From contig JAJSPD010000028.1 of NCBI GenBank assembly GCA_021307315.1, positions 310,001 through 374,000 of the forward strand: a DNA stretch of 64,000 nt, given 5' to 3'. Position 1 is the stretch's first letter; each line of letters begins with the position of its first letter. The notes beneath the pieces were generated by a model. The model worked only from the letters and a program-made list of their open reading frames with translations. It ran no database searches and was not told where the DNA came from. Position numbers and translations under genes: made by a program. Positions 1 through 11,731 of the stretch are shown in pieces. Source of the stretch: Bisporella sp. PMI_857 (taxonomy: Eukaryota > Ascomycota > Leotiomycetes > Helotiales > Helotiaceae).

Positions 1-2922
1 TTGATGGGATAGGCAAAGAAAGGCGGCATGTGGTAGTCGTGACTTTTGGCTAGATGGAGGACGCGATGGGCAGGGGGGCCTGTTCTTGGCTTGGATGACG
101 TAAGTGATCCCCAGCAGATCTTTAGTATGAAATACTCACTTCCAAAGAGTTTCTCAATGCGTAGATGGTGTTAAATGGAAGTGTTGTTTCAAACTTCTAG
201 ACTTAATCTGCAAAATGGAGACAAGCTTTACCATCACTTGGGAGGTGGTGGCTAGTTTCGTGTGGGACTTCCCTGCAACTTACTAGACCATTTAAGAGGA
301 GAGGAAACCTTAGATTGAAAGCAGGGTTCTCTCTTAACATTTCCATTCTATGTACCGGAAGCATGCCTGAATCTGAAGCTTTTTATATAGATATTCACCT
401 CAAACCGGCGTCTCATGCTCTATTAGGTACATTGACTTGCCAGCACTAGGCATGCATCTACTAGATTTCTGAGCCATTTCACCTAGTATGTTTCATCGCC
501 AAATACAAGCATGGTAGGTATGATGTAGAGGCTTTTTGAATAGCTGGGAAAGCCATTCTTAAATCCACGATTGTCGATAATTGATTAAAATTTAGTATGT
601 ATGCATGAATAAGCCCATTCTTGGGGGTGCAATAGGACCACTGCAGCCACCATCGCTGGAATCAGCGGATGGGAGAGACTGCATAACATGCAGGATCTGC
701 ATTAGATCTTCTTGCAGAATGCGGAGGGTGGAGAGCGTGGGATTTCAACAATAGATATCTGTAATGACCTTGGTTGGTTCGGAAACAAGCAGCCGGATGT
801 TCTAACGCCAATTATCGAAATTATGTTATGTAGAATAGAAGGATACGGGGGTATAATTACCACCTGGCTTTTAGTTTACCACCACGGCAGTTCGGTCATT
901 TCTGCATTGCCCCTTCCGGACTACTGCATTGTCCACACGCGACGTCAAGCATGCCATGTAAGCCGGATAAGTATTTTTCGGTGCCACACCCCAGAGATGC
1001 GGCTCTGTAAACGCGGGATCGGGACGAACATTTAATGGATTTTCCCTAGATGCACATTACAGACGCGAGCTGCTGTTGAGCAATCTTATATACAGAGGAT
1101 CCTCTGACGCAAAGCGACCTGTTCTGGCAAGTTATTTCCTCATTTGATCTGCTGACTATTTTATGACATAGCCGCCCGACAACTAATCTTGCTATAACGA
1201 CAACAGGATACAAATGCAAGGAGTTTGCCTTACCCCACGGGTTACATCTAGAACTATTCTCCGTTCCAGGCTTTCATATATTCTCACCACCTATGCTTTG
1301 CCAGATGACGACTTCACATATTTGGACCTGTTTGGAAATGCGGCTATACCTCCTCCCTGATAAAACTCTGCTTGGCCATACAATATTTTATCCATCGATG
1401 AGGCGAAGAATAAATCTGTAGACGGAGTCGGGCTGTGCCAGGTTTTCAAGGCTGTACTCGACTCATGCTGGCTCAACCATGACTCTCTCGTCATCACAAT
1501 TGAAGCGACTCGTGATTGATTTCATGCAAATGTCGGACGGAGATGGCCTGCATGAATTGGTCTCCCGGTGTAGTGCTGGCAGCTTGGGCTGGAGTTCCAG
1601 AATGGATTATCACAGTCCATACAACTTGCAGTAATGATGTTCAGGGTCATGCGATAGATGGTACTTCCAGTGGTTTTGTCGCCTGATAAACTTAACATCA
1701 ACTCCGTGGCTGAAGAGTATATAGGATGCTGGGCTGCCGGTCTACCGAAATCGGAAAACACGCCCAGGTTGTGAACACCTATGTTCACCAATTTCTTGGA
1801 AGACAATGCGAATTACGCGATAGCTGCCGACTCATGGAGGTATGACCTCGTTGCTGCGTAAAACTATCAAGCATGCTTCGATAATTGGCGCTCATTGCTA
1901 TGGGTTCAAGCCTTCATGCTGGGCTTGCTACAGAGAGCAAGCAGCTGAGCCATAAACCAGCTATATCAACAACGCTATCCAGGACCCTCAGCAAGCTAGC
2001 TTAACTCACGATCAATAGTATGCTCTTATACGCCTGCCCTGCTTAGGTCCATAGCCCTTTCTTTCGCGGTCTGCACAGCCCTAGCAACGAAAATTTTGAA
2101 CATATTGTTGGTTTCCTGACGCTCACCAAGTGTCCCTGGTCTTGTCGAGCTTCATATATTGCGGAGTAAGGGTGGTCAGAAGACGTGGACTTGCCCATAC
2201 CGGCCCCATACCTGAGTTAGGGGAACCTTCATAAGGGGATGCTCTATCCAAAGAGCAGAGGTAAGGCAAGGTGAATAGGGGCGGCGCTAGATAGGCATGG
2301 ACACTCCTTCGCACCAAGGAAGTCAACTTCGCCCGTACTCAAAAATTCTTCCAATCGCTCTTAGGCGTTTGTGGCATTGTCGGTGAGTTTAGCTCCATTC
2401 AAACTTCAGGAGAGCAGCTTCTTCTGTCTCAGGGCCGCTTGAATACCGCATCTCCATTGCTTGAAACTTGCAATTGAGGCATTTGGGCATAATAAGGCTT
2501 GCTGCTATTGAAAGTTCAGGTGTACTGAAATCGTCTGGGCGACTGCCCGACCTGTATCAAGGGCATATCGGACGAAGAATATATGGTCAACTCGATGGAT
2601 AGGGCGAAGGTGATACAATACCCGAGACCAAATCTTGAGAGTATATAGGAGGTTATATGTCCTCAAAGACAGGCTCCAACGAAGAAGACAAGAACTCGAC
2701 TCTTAGGATATAGCGCATTGCACGCCTCCTCTTCTAACCTGCAACCCTATCCAAGCGTTCAGACTGCCACTCGTAACCTGCGACCGTGTTTGATATCCTG
2801 TTCCGATAGACAAGTCCTTAAGCAAACTAAACCCTTCATCCAATCTCACATAGAGGTAAGCTCATGGAAATCCCGAAGGTGGATTCATCCTCCGACTCTG
2901 ACAACATCACAGACTTTTGATA
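1..2922. other. Long stretch without a convincing gene
   Basis: No gene can be supported here apart from a coding-like but broken reading frame on the minus strand at 1291-1806, listed separately. The open frames are short, lack good starts and do not join into a larger product. A TATATA string at 2642-2647 lies about 280 bp before the first Cys-rich gene and could belong to its promoter. Confidence 0.5.
1291..1806 (-). pseudogene. Possible broken coding sequence, unrecognised
   Basis: Two open segments (1522-1806 and 1291-1497) lie in the same minus-strand frame and are separated by a single TGA stop at about 1519-1521. Together they span roughly 170 codons. The first segment has a protein-like composition (for example GSTIYRMTLNIITA). 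No ATG is seen at the upstream end; the segment opens after a TAA with only a TTG. The stop could have arisen from CGA. I do not recognise a family. It may be a decayed gene fragment or chance open frame. Confidence 0.25.
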
Positions 2923-3258
2923 ATGTCAATTCCGGTTACCAGACCACCACCATTGAACAACTGGTGGAGATGCCACAATTGTGACCGCGAAGTCAACTAT
3001 GATGCTTGGGGAGAATCATGTCCCGACTGCGGTCACGGTAAATGCGACTATTGTGCAGAATTCAGTAGTGGCAGTTACACAACTGCCAATAATCAGACCT
3101 CATATGATCTTCAGATCGGTCAATATGCTCGGCCACCCAGCATGGATGGGTGGTGGAAATGCTGCCAATGTGGTACCGATGTCAATGCAGCATGGTACGG
3201 TGACGATTGTACCAGCTGCAGCCACCACAAATGCGAAGACTGCGGACCAGCATCTTGA
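2923..3258 (+). CDS. Small Cys-rich zinc-ribbon-like protein with duplicated motif (family member 1)
   Basis: The ATG at 2923 gives 111 residues without an intron; a TTG two codons upstream is unlikely to be used. Two copies of the same module are visible. The first (about residues 13-44) is W-R-C-x2-C-x12-C-x2-C-G-H-x2-C-x2-C. The second (about 79-109) is W-K-C-x2-C-x12-C-x2-C-x-H-x2-C-x2-C. Six Cys and one His per module strongly suggest zinc binding, with a loose resemblance to the W-x-C-x2-C start of RanBP2-type fingers. There is no signal peptide or membrane segment, so it is probably intracellular. It is one of five related + strand genes within 10 kb and the only one with a tandem module. 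Its function is unknown; a protein- or nucleic-acid-binding role is inference. Confidence 0.7.
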   Translation: MSIPVTRPPPLNNWWRCHNCDREVNYDAWGESCPDCGHGKCDYCAEFSSGSYTTANNQTSYDLQIGQYARPPSMDGWWKCCQCGTDVNAAWYGDDCTSCSHHKCEDCGPAS

Positions 3259-4758
3259 TTCCGTTAAGCACGCCTGTTTGTGCAACAACCGCGCCATTGC
3301 TCTGCGAAAATAGTTGTGAATTGATTATCGTACCGTTGTCGACAGGTTAAGCGGTTTGAATTTTTGTTCTTTAGCTGTTTGTGGGCAGATGCCGTTTTGA
3401 ATTGATAGTTAAGCGTTCTTTTCTTAACATGTGGGATTGCAATTGTTGTTCGACGCAGCTTCTATATTCTTCTTGCTTCTAGTGGTAGTGTTATATGCCG
3501 CACATATCCTTTCTTTGCGCACACCGGATAGGTTTCTTCTATATTTCTTGATGTATGAGCATGGTGATATTGTATTGGGTATCTGTTCGTGGTTTGGTGG
3601 CCGCCCATCGTCCTGCAAGTTTTGGTCTAGCAACATCACGTTATTCTTTTTCAATGGAATTGGTCCCGTCGTGAATTGTCCTTTCGCCGTTGGTCTGTTG
3701 TACCCTATAGTTTGCGATGTCTTTCCCTGCCATCTTTTTTCAAGTGGAATATAAAAGTGCAACAGTCTGCCACAAGCGTCGCGATCAAACATAAAAGTGG
3801 ACGCCCATCAATGTTTCATGGCTCCGATAATCATCCATATGTATGGGCTGCCTAGCAAGGATAGCCAATGTGCCTCCAAATCCCCATGCGAATCATATGT
3901 AGGTCGAGGATGGGAATAATGCCCATAAGTCAACGACCCGACCAGCCGGGTGGTCTCCACCCTCCGACAGCACAGAGCGGAACTCCAGTGACATCCGCAT
4001 AAGTGACTGAACGGCATATATCAAGTGGGAAGTCTTGGTATCGGTTACGTTCAACGAGAATCATGCCAGTGCATGCGGTGCCGGACATGCTGAGCAATGG
4101 GTCATCGCCCTGCTCTGCGGGCCACAGAGCAGCGCAATACCGTAGTGACGCAGAAGCCTGATCTGGCAAGTGCGCGCACGCAGAAGTATGTTCTTTAAGA
4201 AGGGACAGATGGTATCTCGGCGCCTCCTCAATAAATTATGGGCCAGGACTTTGGTCGACATCGCCGGTTAAGTGAAGAGTGCTCACGGCTGCTTTGAGTG
4301 ATAGACGGTGTATATGCGGACGGAATTCAGTGAGTGCTGATATACACGTGCATAAGGTTGGGTAAACTTCTAGCAGTGCCTATAAGTATTCAGAAGAAAT
4401 GGTCTGTCCAGATAGTTAGGAGAAGATTGTGAAGTGAGGTTGATGCTGAGCTGGCCCGGCTCGCTTGCAGATAATAATACAGGGCTAGCCTGGAGACGAG
4501 ATTTGATAGAGGCTGAATGTTCATATCACAAACTGGTAGCGACATATCATATGGCACATAATATTTTTATAGACATTATTACGACTGTGTTTATATACTA
4601 ATCGATCCATCCCTCTATGCTCCAATAAGAAACTAGGGCCTCCAACACCTCGCAATGCTTTCACGACAAATAGATGAATAATATGTTACCTTATGACCGA
4701 CTCTTAACGCCATTGACACCATATCGCAAATCATTTAAGTTTGTTCACCTAGACCTTG
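3259..4758. other. Intergenic region, nothing recognised
   Basis: This lies between the first Cys-rich gene and the 3' end of the palmitoyltransferase gene on the other strand. Short open frames on both strands overlap one another and show no family resemblance. Confidence 0.5.
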
Positions 4759-6531
4759 TTAAAGGTTCCGCATCTGGATTTGATTCTCTAAATCATTAGA
4801 TCGAAGCTTATTTCTTGTAGCACGACCAATAGCTTGCATTTCTTCATGCCTCTTCTGCTTCAGGCTTTCCAAGAAAATCCGCATATATGGTGGGTATCTA
4901 TCTTCTGTTAGAGTTTCATCATTTGCTTCCCTAAAATAAAGCGTCGCGATAAGACGATCTACTGATGGTCCGAGAGAATAATAGCTCCGTGAGTCCTCAT
5001 GATTGCAAAGCGGCGATCGTTTGAACGGCACAAACCATTCGAAGATGCTTCTACCCAAGACGCATTGGATATTGCGAAAATAAGACCCTTGATCCCACGG
5101 GTTTTCCCCTTCTCTCGTTTGCAGAATGGAAAAAGTACGCTTAGCCAACTGATCCCTGGCAGAGGGCTTCTCCCGAGAGTAGCTGCGGTTTCCAGAATAA
5201 TGTGCTGGCGGTGCTACAGTAGGGTCAGATGATACTATCGAGTTAGCCGTTGTCTGTACCGGTGCCGTCTGCTGAGAAGTAAGAGATAAAATCGTCGAAG
5301 GTGGAAACTCCGGTCTGTCGACTACTTGTGGCTCTCCTTCCCGTTTACTTGGATGTTCCAAGCCCTGGGCTAATTTTGATTGTGAATATTCCAGGGGATA
5401 TGTAATTTGGGGATAGAGAAAGGTTGGGTTTGAGTTCCAGTTCGGATTAACACGTATAACCTCATCATAATCTGGCTTCAGCACAGCCAGTGTATGCACC
5501 TTGATTGCGGACCCATGCTCTTCAACTTGTGTCATGTTTCTCATTGTCCCATAGAATGAGACAGCAAATAAGCCGCCGCTAAAGAAACCAAAAAAACCTG
5601 CTCTGAACTCGAAATTAGTAAAGCCTAGCCCACAAGCAATTGACACCTACAAGCCAAGCACTACAGCAAACTGTGGATTAACAGATTCTCCCTAAGATGA
5701 GTCAGCTATAGCAAAATGAAATGCCAAAATTCCAAGTGATCGAGTCAAGCTAGACAGGCTTGGAACAGAATTGGAAATCCTTTACCTGTGTAACCTTTTG
5801 TTTGCGAAGGTAGATCGCCATCACAGTGACCATCTGTATGCAATATATAGCCCCATACCCCAGAACTTGCAGAAAGAACTTATAATTTGTTTCTCCAAGA
5901 GGACCTCCTACCCATGGGCAGAAATGATCCATCCGTAAGATACATCTATTGCTTGAACTGCAATGGTGCGCACGATCCGGTTTCCAATTCTGACAGCTTG
6001 AGCACCATGTTGGCCTGCCATCAACTTCAGACCTAAAAATGACCTTCGTGTAGAATAACTCCAATCCTGGGGAGTCTGGGTCGTTCTTTGCTTCTGCATT
6101 ATCCGAAGATGTGCCATCAGAGTTCCTATTTGCTTCATATTCGCCAGCTCCAATATCTTTCATGCCTCTTCTACTCTTGCTCTTCTGGTACTGAGCTTGT
6201 TGATTGCGAAGTGCTGAAGGACCAAGTGGGACATATGGAGGATCGAAGAGTGTAATATGTATTAGGCGGATAAAGCATATTAACATAAGCACCAGCAGGG
6301 CGCAGTGTATGCTAAGGATTGGGGCCGCTGCCCGGATGTTGTCGTGCTTTACTAGAAGATAGTTGACTTGTTCAAATCTTAGCCATGATTGACTAGTATG
6401 AGCTAGGGTATATTACCGCATAAGGGTTTGATAAGGACATAGGAAGAGTAGCCAATTATTCCAAGTACCACAAACGGGATGATCCGAGCAGTCTGGAGAT
6501 CTGCATTGCGCGGTTTTCCTGGATTTCGCAT
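4759..6531 (-). CDS. pfa5: DHHC-family palmitoyltransferase, Pfa5-like
   Basis: This is a protein S-acyltransferase that attaches palmitate to Cys of target proteins at internal membranes. Inferred exons are complement(6417-6531, 5786-6351, 4759-5646), giving 522 residues; introns are 65 and 139 bp and phases agree. The start ATG at 6531 opens MRNPGKPRNADLQT, followed by a first membrane segment (about 17-35) and a second (about 46-73). The Cys-rich zinc domain begins with CSSC at about 155-158 and leads to the catalytic tetrapeptide D-H-F-C at 180-183, a known DHHC variant in this fungal branch. Two further hydrophobic segments follow. The long C-terminal tail carries ENPWDQG at about 405, typical of Pfa5 relatives. 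It lies on the strand opposite to the surrounding Cys-rich genes. The symbol is by family resemblance. Confidence 0.85.
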
Positions 6532-8141
6532 GTTGTTGTCTATAAGCGCGTTTTTGGCGACATGGAATAGTACACTTGATGATAATCATATACCAAAGTC
6601 TATGTAAAGTCGAGTTGTCTGCGCATCATCGCATTGTTGTTTATACTCTCAGGCTTGGCAGACTGATGTCAGTCTGCTGTGACTTTTCCTTTCGTGATGA
6701 CTAAGCAACAGGTCAAAATGTTGGCATAACCTAATTACTTTTCCCCCCTCTCATTGACTTCATGACATGTCATTTATCTAGGTTTTAGACTCTACATAGC
6801 GAAGCCTGCAACCATTGGTTATGCGAGTGGTTATTGTTCCTCGAGGAGATCGAAAGCGATGTCAATGAGTTCTAGAATTAGTAAAGAATCAGCCCCATCC
6901 CTTCGGAAGCCGAGTGAGCATATACTTACTGGCAGATTGACAGAAACTTCTGCCACTCTAGTCTCTTCTTGCTCATCGCTCACTTCTGAAGCATTTGGAT
7001 CTTAATACTTTCTTGCTAAAGATACGAGTACGGAATCGTTCTTCAAGGCTCTGCGATAATCATTCTCAGGCATGCCAGGGGCTAGGTATCCTATCCCCAA
7101 ATAATATATGAGATATATTTGAGCCTAAACACTGGTAGCAAGACGGGAAGTGCCGATGAAAATTGGAAAGAATACATTCTCGGCTCCCAAGATCAAGTGA
7201 GCTTGGGACATCTGTTTGGTCTGCCTGATTCAACGCCCTGGATAGAGCCATTCACATGAAGCCCTCTACATGTCGTTCTTACTTGGCCAGCCTATCATCT
7301 TCCTTTATGATCTCAGAGAGGGCGTATAGCAAGTAGTCCTGCGGCTCTTACTCGAGATGATAAAGGTGGTGTTTTTTTAAGAGACTGGTTTTGGGAGTTT
7401 TCTGGTTCTCTTCCGCTGCAATTTCAACCTTTTGAATTTGAGATGGAAGCACTGTCGAAGCTGAGTTACCAAACCCGCCTATATTATTTGGCAATAACAA
7501 ATACCCTTTGAGCCTTGATTGTTTTCAGTTCTCGGTAAATAATTTGTTGCTGCCAAAGCAGCCCTGGTTTGTTTTACCTGTTTGCTTCACGGATTTATCG
7601 AGACGAATCAGCAATGTTTGCTTCATTTTGCATGGTTTGACCAGCTATTAAACAAACAGGTTTCAAAACACAAGCTACTCAATCAAGTAGGCGCATAGTG
7701 TATGCGTTTAGCCAGTCATGACGTTTCTACTGGAGAACCCTCCTGCTACAAAAGTTTAATACATTAAGCCTCTAGCCAGGTCCTGCAATTAGGTTCACAT
7801 TGTCTCAATTCTAATCTACGGCGAACCGTTAGATCCAATCATAAAGAGGTTGTGGTGCCCTGCACAATTTTCAATAATAGCGCAAGGATTCAATCTGGGT
7901 AACGGACGCCCGACGATAGCCAACATGAGGCTCTTCCAATACTATGAGGACTGCTGATATGGTCATAGAATACGCTCCGATGGCTTCTCGACTCTCTACA
8001 TACTTGAATATTTATACTTGCCTCTGGGCCCTCCGATCATGCTATTAATCGCCTTGCTCATAGATACTTCATCAATTTTCATTGTCATTTGGTGTGCTTA
8101 TAAGCTCCAGCACGCATCATATCAACCGTACTTGACGTCCA
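6532..8141. other. Intergenic region, nothing recognised
   Basis: About 1.6 kb upstream of both the palmitoyltransferase (minus) and the second Cys-rich gene (plus), so it must hold both promoters. No extended open frame with family resemblance is visible. Confidence 0.5.
8009..8016 (+). promoter_or_regulatory. TATA-like element before Cys-rich gene 2
   Basis: The string TATTTATA ends about 125 bp before the ATG at 8142, a spacing similar to TATA-like strings before three of the other family genes. Weak evidence alone. Confidence 0.3.
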
Positions 8142-8339
8142 ATGCCGACCCCAACAACTTGGTATTGCGGGCATTGTGGTGGTGGTCCCAATTCACTTCT
8201 TCTGGACGAGTATTGCGCTTCTTGCCACCGTCGACGGGATGAGACAGCAACATACGAAACTGCCGGGCGATCTGCCGATCTTGACTCGCACCACTTGGCC
8301 TGTAGGGCCTTGAGTCTTGAAGCTGTTTCTCATCCTTGA
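8142..8339 (+). CDS. Small Cys-rich protein, shortened motif (family member 2)
   Basis: An intronless frame of 65 residues from an ATG at 8142. The start of the module is clear: W-Y-C-x2-C-x12-C-x2-C-H around residues 7-29, with a GGGPNSLLL linker. The final H-x2-C-x2-C part seen in the other members is replaced by an R/D-rich stretch (RRRDETATYE), so only four Cys and one or two His remain. The last 20 or so residues look non-conserved; an intron near the C-terminus or erosion of the gene are both possible. Function unknown; membership rests on the W-x-C-x2-C-x12-C-x2-C spacing, identical to member 1. Confidence 0.5.
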   Translation: MPTPTTWYCGHCGGGPNSLLLDEYCASCHRRRDETATYETAGRSADLDSHHLACRALSLEAVSHP

Positions 8340-9905
8340 CTGCCCTCACTGAAGATTATTTGGTATATTTAGTCTCATCTAACCGCCTAACCAGCTTCGA
8401 CACCTTCAGCTCCGACCGCCTTGAAGATATTTGATATCATTTGCCATTCAAGTCTATCGAGAATGATAAATCTGCTTCACCTCTCAGCATATTATTGTTC
8501 TGTAAAAGGCTTTCCATCTCTAGCAGAAGTTTGACACAGTATATACTTAAAGGAGCAAACAACGCTAAATCTGAATCCACCTATCTAGACCACCCGGACA
8601 AAAAGGCAAGCCGTACCCTCCTCCCATGTTTTGAACATGTCTAACAGTCCTTCAATTAGTCATACGTGTGCCCCAGGATCTTGAGAAATCTCACTGAGTT
8701 TGATCTCCTTTCTTCGTGTTGCTCAGCAATAGCTACATCATCGCCAGTCAGAGAGTATTGCACTCGCGGTAGTTTGAAAACCACGAGTGAATCGATTTAC
8801 CATAGGAGCGATTCTCTGGGCGCGCTATTTTCAACTCTTAGGACGAGGCCAATGAGGTTTTGCAGCAACCCCTAGACAGCTTTCATACAGGCAGGCATCC
8901 TATTGTTCTTTGACGATGACTTCTGTCAACTTCATTTTATGTTCATTCATCTGCTGCGCCATGTCACTACTATTTCACCCGTATCGGCTACAGCGTATGA
9001 CCAAGGACAAGGCTGAGGGTGTAAGTGTCTTCTACTTCGCCAAAAAAAAAACGCCCGATAAGGCATCAGGCGGGTGACATCCGGTACGCGCAAAACAAGG
9101 CAAAAAAGCTGCCTCGTTCTCATCCTCAGTCCTTCCCTTCAAGCATGTGCTCTAATTGATTCATGCTATCTAAAGTTAATTTTTCTCCTTAGGTTCTCCT
9201 TGCTCGGCTCGAATCGAATCACCTGCTCAGCATAGTCCCAAGTGTTGTCTAGGATGCATTCTGGGCCCTGCTGTGCTTCCAATACCTTTCAGCCTCCATC
9301 GCCCATGAATTTCATGGCCTAGTTGACCGAAAATGAAAAGGGGTTAGCACATTTTTGCCTTAAATTGTGGACTCTTCAAAATGTAAAGGAAGTCTAGGAC
9401 GACTCATTTTTGCCCTACCGGGAGCTGTCGAAAAGTGAGATGTGACGCTCTAAGCGGAAAGTCTTCGATACTTAGATGAAAGGCCATCTTGCTCAGCCAT
9501 AATAGTTCCAGAGTATCACCTAGTATTTGCCAGTTGATTCATGCGATGGCCATCCTTCAGGGAGAAGATCCGTATCCACCTGGACATCGTCCAGCCCTAT
9601 TCTGTTCGAGATTGGTTCAGCTTCAAATTAGCATGCTTTGCCCGGCGGTGTCGAAAAAGTGAAGATGCTATTCGCCACGGTACGAGGCTTAGGGAGTTGT
9701 TCTCGTGCTTAAAGTGGTGGAAGCAAAGGCAGGCGCATCGTTAGGGAAGCTACATCTGATCTAGATATAAATCAGCTGCCTCCTCTCAGGTTCGGCATCC
9801 AGTTCATCAGGTTTCGGGCTTGACCAGGTCCGCACTCTACTTTTCCTCTTCACCTTCGCTCAACTACAACCGCAGAATTCTGACTACTCTCTACTTTACA
9901 ATACC
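8340..9905. other. Intergenic region, nothing recognised
   Basis: About 1.6 kb between the second and third Cys-rich genes. Small open frames have no resemblance to known families. A short imperfect hairpin occurs at about 9053-9075, with arms CGCCCGAT and ATCAGGCG. Confidence 0.5.
9766..9771 (+). promoter_or_regulatory. TATA-box-like element before Cys-rich gene 3
   Basis: TATAAA sits 135 bp before the ATG at 9906, followed by a pyrimidine-rich stretch typical of fungal transcription starts. Inference from sequence only. Confidence 0.4.
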
Positions 9906-10184
9906 ATGGCACCTCATTCAAAAAACCATCATTCTGGCCTCGAAGGCGGCCATAGGCAATCTAGTCACGGCCACGGCCATGGCCACTCGTCCAAAGGTGA
10001 AGCCTCTGGGTCTCGCTCTAGGACAGAGCATATTTTTGTCTGGACCTGTTGCCGGTGTGGATATGAGGGGATGACCACAAAGACCTCGGAGGCATGTCTA
10101 GGATATACCACTGGAGGTATTTGTGGACACGAACGATGCGAGTATTGCACTTGCGTCGCACAAAAGGTTAAATCCAGTCGATAG
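9906..10184 (+). CDS. Small His-rich, Cys-rich zinc-ribbon-like protein (family member 3)
   Basis: An intronless frame of 92 residues beginning at an ATG with a good context (ACC before ATG). The N-terminal 40 residues are rich in His, Gly and Ser with repeated HG dipeptides, possibly an extra metal-binding or flexible tail. The C-terminal half carries V-W-T-C-x2-C-x4-GMTT, a further Cys, then C-G-H-x2-C-x2-C. The spacing between the third and fourth Cys is widened to eight residues compared with two in other members. The VWxCxxC and EGMTT features match the neighbour at 11537 closely. No signal peptide is seen. Function unknown; zinc binding is inferred. Confidence 0.7.
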   Translation: MAPHSKNHHSGLEGGHRQSSHGHGHGHSSKGEASGSRSRTEHIFVWTCCRCGYEGMTTKTSEACLGYTTGGICGHERCEYCTCVAQKVKSSR

Positions 10185-11536
10185 ATGTGAGACAGCTCTC
10201 TGTCAATTTCGTTTTGATGTAAGCTAATTATCTGTCAGTTACCGTGACAAGAGACAAACACACTCGGCCACAGTTGTCACCAAGGAAGCTCGGATGACTT
10301 CACATTATCGACTCTTCTTTCTCTCTTCTTTTTTTGTGTGCTTCTTTTTGGAGGTCCTTGGAGTCTGCCCTGTACCACCAGAGGAAAGCTTCTCATATTC
10401 TCTAACTGTTTCCGAAGCTGCATTGCACCTGGAGTTGCATAGCATGGGAGGATGTCTTTTGCTTTACTCCTTTTTGGGGTTGCGGAGCTTTGATCACTTC
10501 ACGTTGTCTTTGGGATATCATAAAGCGGGGCGCGGGACGGCCTTTGGATTTTCTTCGATGCTTGGTTATTTTCTTATGGTTTACTTTAGAAATTTTATTT
10601 TATGCTCTACTAAACTGCTGTCCCTCGCCTCGTTGCTTGCAATCCTCCCATTCGCATTCATGATCCGTGTCAATCTTAAACGAGCTACATCTAATGCAGC
10701 TGCTATTAGACACAATTTAACATAACATCGAGCTTTGCACAATTTAATTTTCTTGATTTCCAAATTAAAGTTACTCTGTATCAGTTTTACTGACCGGCGG
10801 ATCATGTAACATTTTAAAGTAAGAATGTACAGCTGATCTCGCGACCGGTGACGTCTCCGTTTGAATCTGTGATTCCTTTGCTCACCTTAACAGGCAACTC
10901 TTCAATATGCGAACGGAATCCCAATTTCGCGAACGAAATACCCTCTAATAGGGACTCTATAATTGGCGTCCCAATTCCGAAAGAACAGAGTATTTAATTC
11001 CCTGGATCTCTTTACGTCGAAAGTCCACCAGTCCATCACACTTTCTGCAACTACCACCCTAAACTGGAACGTTCCACCTCACCCCAAAACCAACATACCG
11101 CCCCAGAAATTAATAATAGAAAAAGCGCCCCAATCTCCCAGATTGTCCAGTGAAGTAATAGGCGCCTAGCAGCCCTGGTCAGCCGCAGCGCTAGCCCTAA
11201 GTTCACGTGCAATCACTTGGCATTCAGTATATTCCTAGTCCATAGTAGTACAGTATATCTTGATTGCGGCAGGAGAGGGTGATCGCGATGAGGTTTGGGG
11301 GCGCGCTTACGGAATCTTGGGAAGCACGATGGTGATGGAAAAGGCAGCTGTCTAGATATGGGCATCGGTGAAAAACTGAGCGCTGGGCTATGAAGTAACA
11401 TGACGGCGTGGTGAAGAGGATATAATGTCGTCGAGAGGTCGCCGAGATATGGGATATCCAGCAGCAAAACTCTCAAGATCTTCTTACGGTCTTCACCTCG
11501 ATCTATTCTCCCAATATCAAGTCAAACCTCTTTGTA
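10185..11536. other. Intergenic region, nothing convincing
   Basis: An open frame of 143 codons at 10294-10725 (+) is hydrophobic and starts just after the third Cys-rich gene. It most likely lies in its 3' untranslated region or is chance. Nothing else stands out. Confidence 0.45.
11421..11426 (+). promoter_or_regulatory. TATA-like element before Cys-rich gene 4
   Basis: TATAAT occurs about 111 bp before the ATG at 11537. This is comparable with the TATA-like spacing at the other family genes. Confidence 0.3.
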
Positions 11537-11731
11537 ATGCCTCATCACGGACACTCCAAACCCAAACCTACTGGCAATGGGGGCAATCAAGGCGAATGGA
11601 TCTGGGTTTGGAAATGCAGCAATTGTCATGACGAGGGCATGACAACGAATATTCCCCATTGTCCTAGTTGTGGTCATCTTCGCTGTGAAGATTGCGAAGT
11701 AACTGCTATTCAACGTCGTCCTGGCGTCTAA
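11537..11731 (+). CDS. Small Cys-rich zinc-ribbon-like protein (family member 4)
   Basis: An intronless frame of 64 residues that shows the family module most cleanly: W-I-W-V-W-K-C-x2-C-x4, GMTT, then C-x2-C-G-H-x2-C-x2-C at about residues 22-52. This makes six Cys plus one His arranged as two possible zinc knuckles. A short His/Lys/Pro/Gly N-terminus precedes it, a reduced version of the tail of member 3. The shared VW-x-C-x2-C and GMTT with member 3 suggests these two are the closest pair. No targeting signal is seen. Function unknown. Confidence 0.7.
   Translation: MPHHGHSKPKPTGNGGNQGEWIWVWKCSNCHDEGMTTNIPHCPSCGHLRCEDCEVTAIQRRPGV

Noticed and set aside
10294..10725. Hydrophobic 143-codon frame on +
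   Set aside because: It lies directly after a Cys-rich gene, has no motif or codon pattern of a real gene, and most likely is 3' untranslated sequence.
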